Source of the DNA: Bacteroidales bacterium
Lineage (GTDB): Bacteria > Bacteroidota > Bacteroidia > Bacteroidales > P3
Length of the DNA: 6,311 nt
Assembly: GCA_900769785.1 (NCBI GenBank)
Contig: CAAGHV010000114.1
Coordinates: 1 to 6,311, forward strand
Reading direction: 5' to 3'
Shown here one piece after another: positions 6,072 to 6,311 of this stretch. A model generated the notes under the pieces. The model made no database searches. It saw only the letters and a program-made list of their open reading frames with translations, and was not told the origin of the DNA. The translations under genes were made by a program, and so were the position numbers. The first letter of the stretch is position 1, and each line of letters begins with the position of its first letter.

Positions 6072-6311
6072 CAACTTTTTTTCAATATTATACGATCAAA
6101 TACATAATAATGCACCATAATCATGGTAAATATAGTTTGAGTTAAAATAGTAATATACATATAAAAATATGCAATACAGATACATAAACAACAGTCGGCA
6201 AATGAAACAAATGTTACCTATTAGACATAACAAGCCGTTAGACAAATTACACTAATACATATTAATACCTTACCATCAATCTATTAATTATACTGTATCT
6301 TCAACGTGGTA
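6072..6311. other. A/T-rich upstream region without a recognisable gene
   Basis: I see no supported coding region, RNA gene or mobile-element end here. The stretch is A/T-rich, with several scattered copies of ATACAT-like words and one small inverted repeat, ACCAT-AATC-ATGGT (6114-6127), whose arms are only 5 bases. It probably serves as the upstream control region of the hexosaminidase gene. The right edge of the window cuts off any neighbour. Confidence 0.5.

Noticed and set aside
6114..6127. ACCAT/ATGGT inverted repeat as an operator for the hexosaminidase gene.
   Set aside because: The 5-base arms are too short to tell from chance in an A/T-rich region.

Overview
The window looks like chromosomal DNA from a member of the Bacteroidota, most likely Bacteroidales. 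Three sites upstream of genes match the TAnnTTTG -7 promoter box typical of that phylum, and start codons follow A/T-rich leaders with no strong Shine-Dalgarno sequence. The protein families also fit: a PdxJ with an N-terminal NINK motif, a secreted multidomain family-20-like hexosaminidase, and a small DRTGG protein. No species can be named. I see no RNA gene, CRISPR array, insertion sequence or phage gene.

Layout, left to right. Positions 1-255 are an A/T-rich leader with long A-tracts and a tandem octamer. It precedes a bacterioferritin gene (256-753, +). Converging on that gene is a minus-strand operon of three genes, read from 2467 down to 801: a small DRTGG-domain protein, a PHP-domain phosphoesterase, and a short stand-alone GHKL (HATPase_c) ATP-binding protein. 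A 156-bp intergenic region (2468-2623) with back-to-back promoters separates this operon from pdxJ (2624-3340, +), pyridoxine 5'-phosphate synthase. A strong 12-bp hairpin with T-tracts on both sides (3353-3381) ends pdxJ and also the minus-strand gene that converges on it. That gene (3385-6039) encodes an 884-residue exported glycosidase with its own -7 box at 6064-6071. Positions 6072-6311 hold no gene I can support.

How the genes work together. Only the DRTGG-PHP-HATPase genes form an evident functional unit; they are tightly spaced behind one promoter. From memory of genome neighbourhoods, such genes often sit beside NuoE/NuoF-like and [FeFe]-hydrogenase genes. Here no hydrogenase gene follows within the window, because the operon runs into the convergent bacterioferritin gene. 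This makes the triad the best candidate for an undescribed (regulatory or metabolic) system. The other three genes are independent single-gene units: iron storage, vitamin B6 synthesis and extracytoplasmic amino-sugar glycan degradation.
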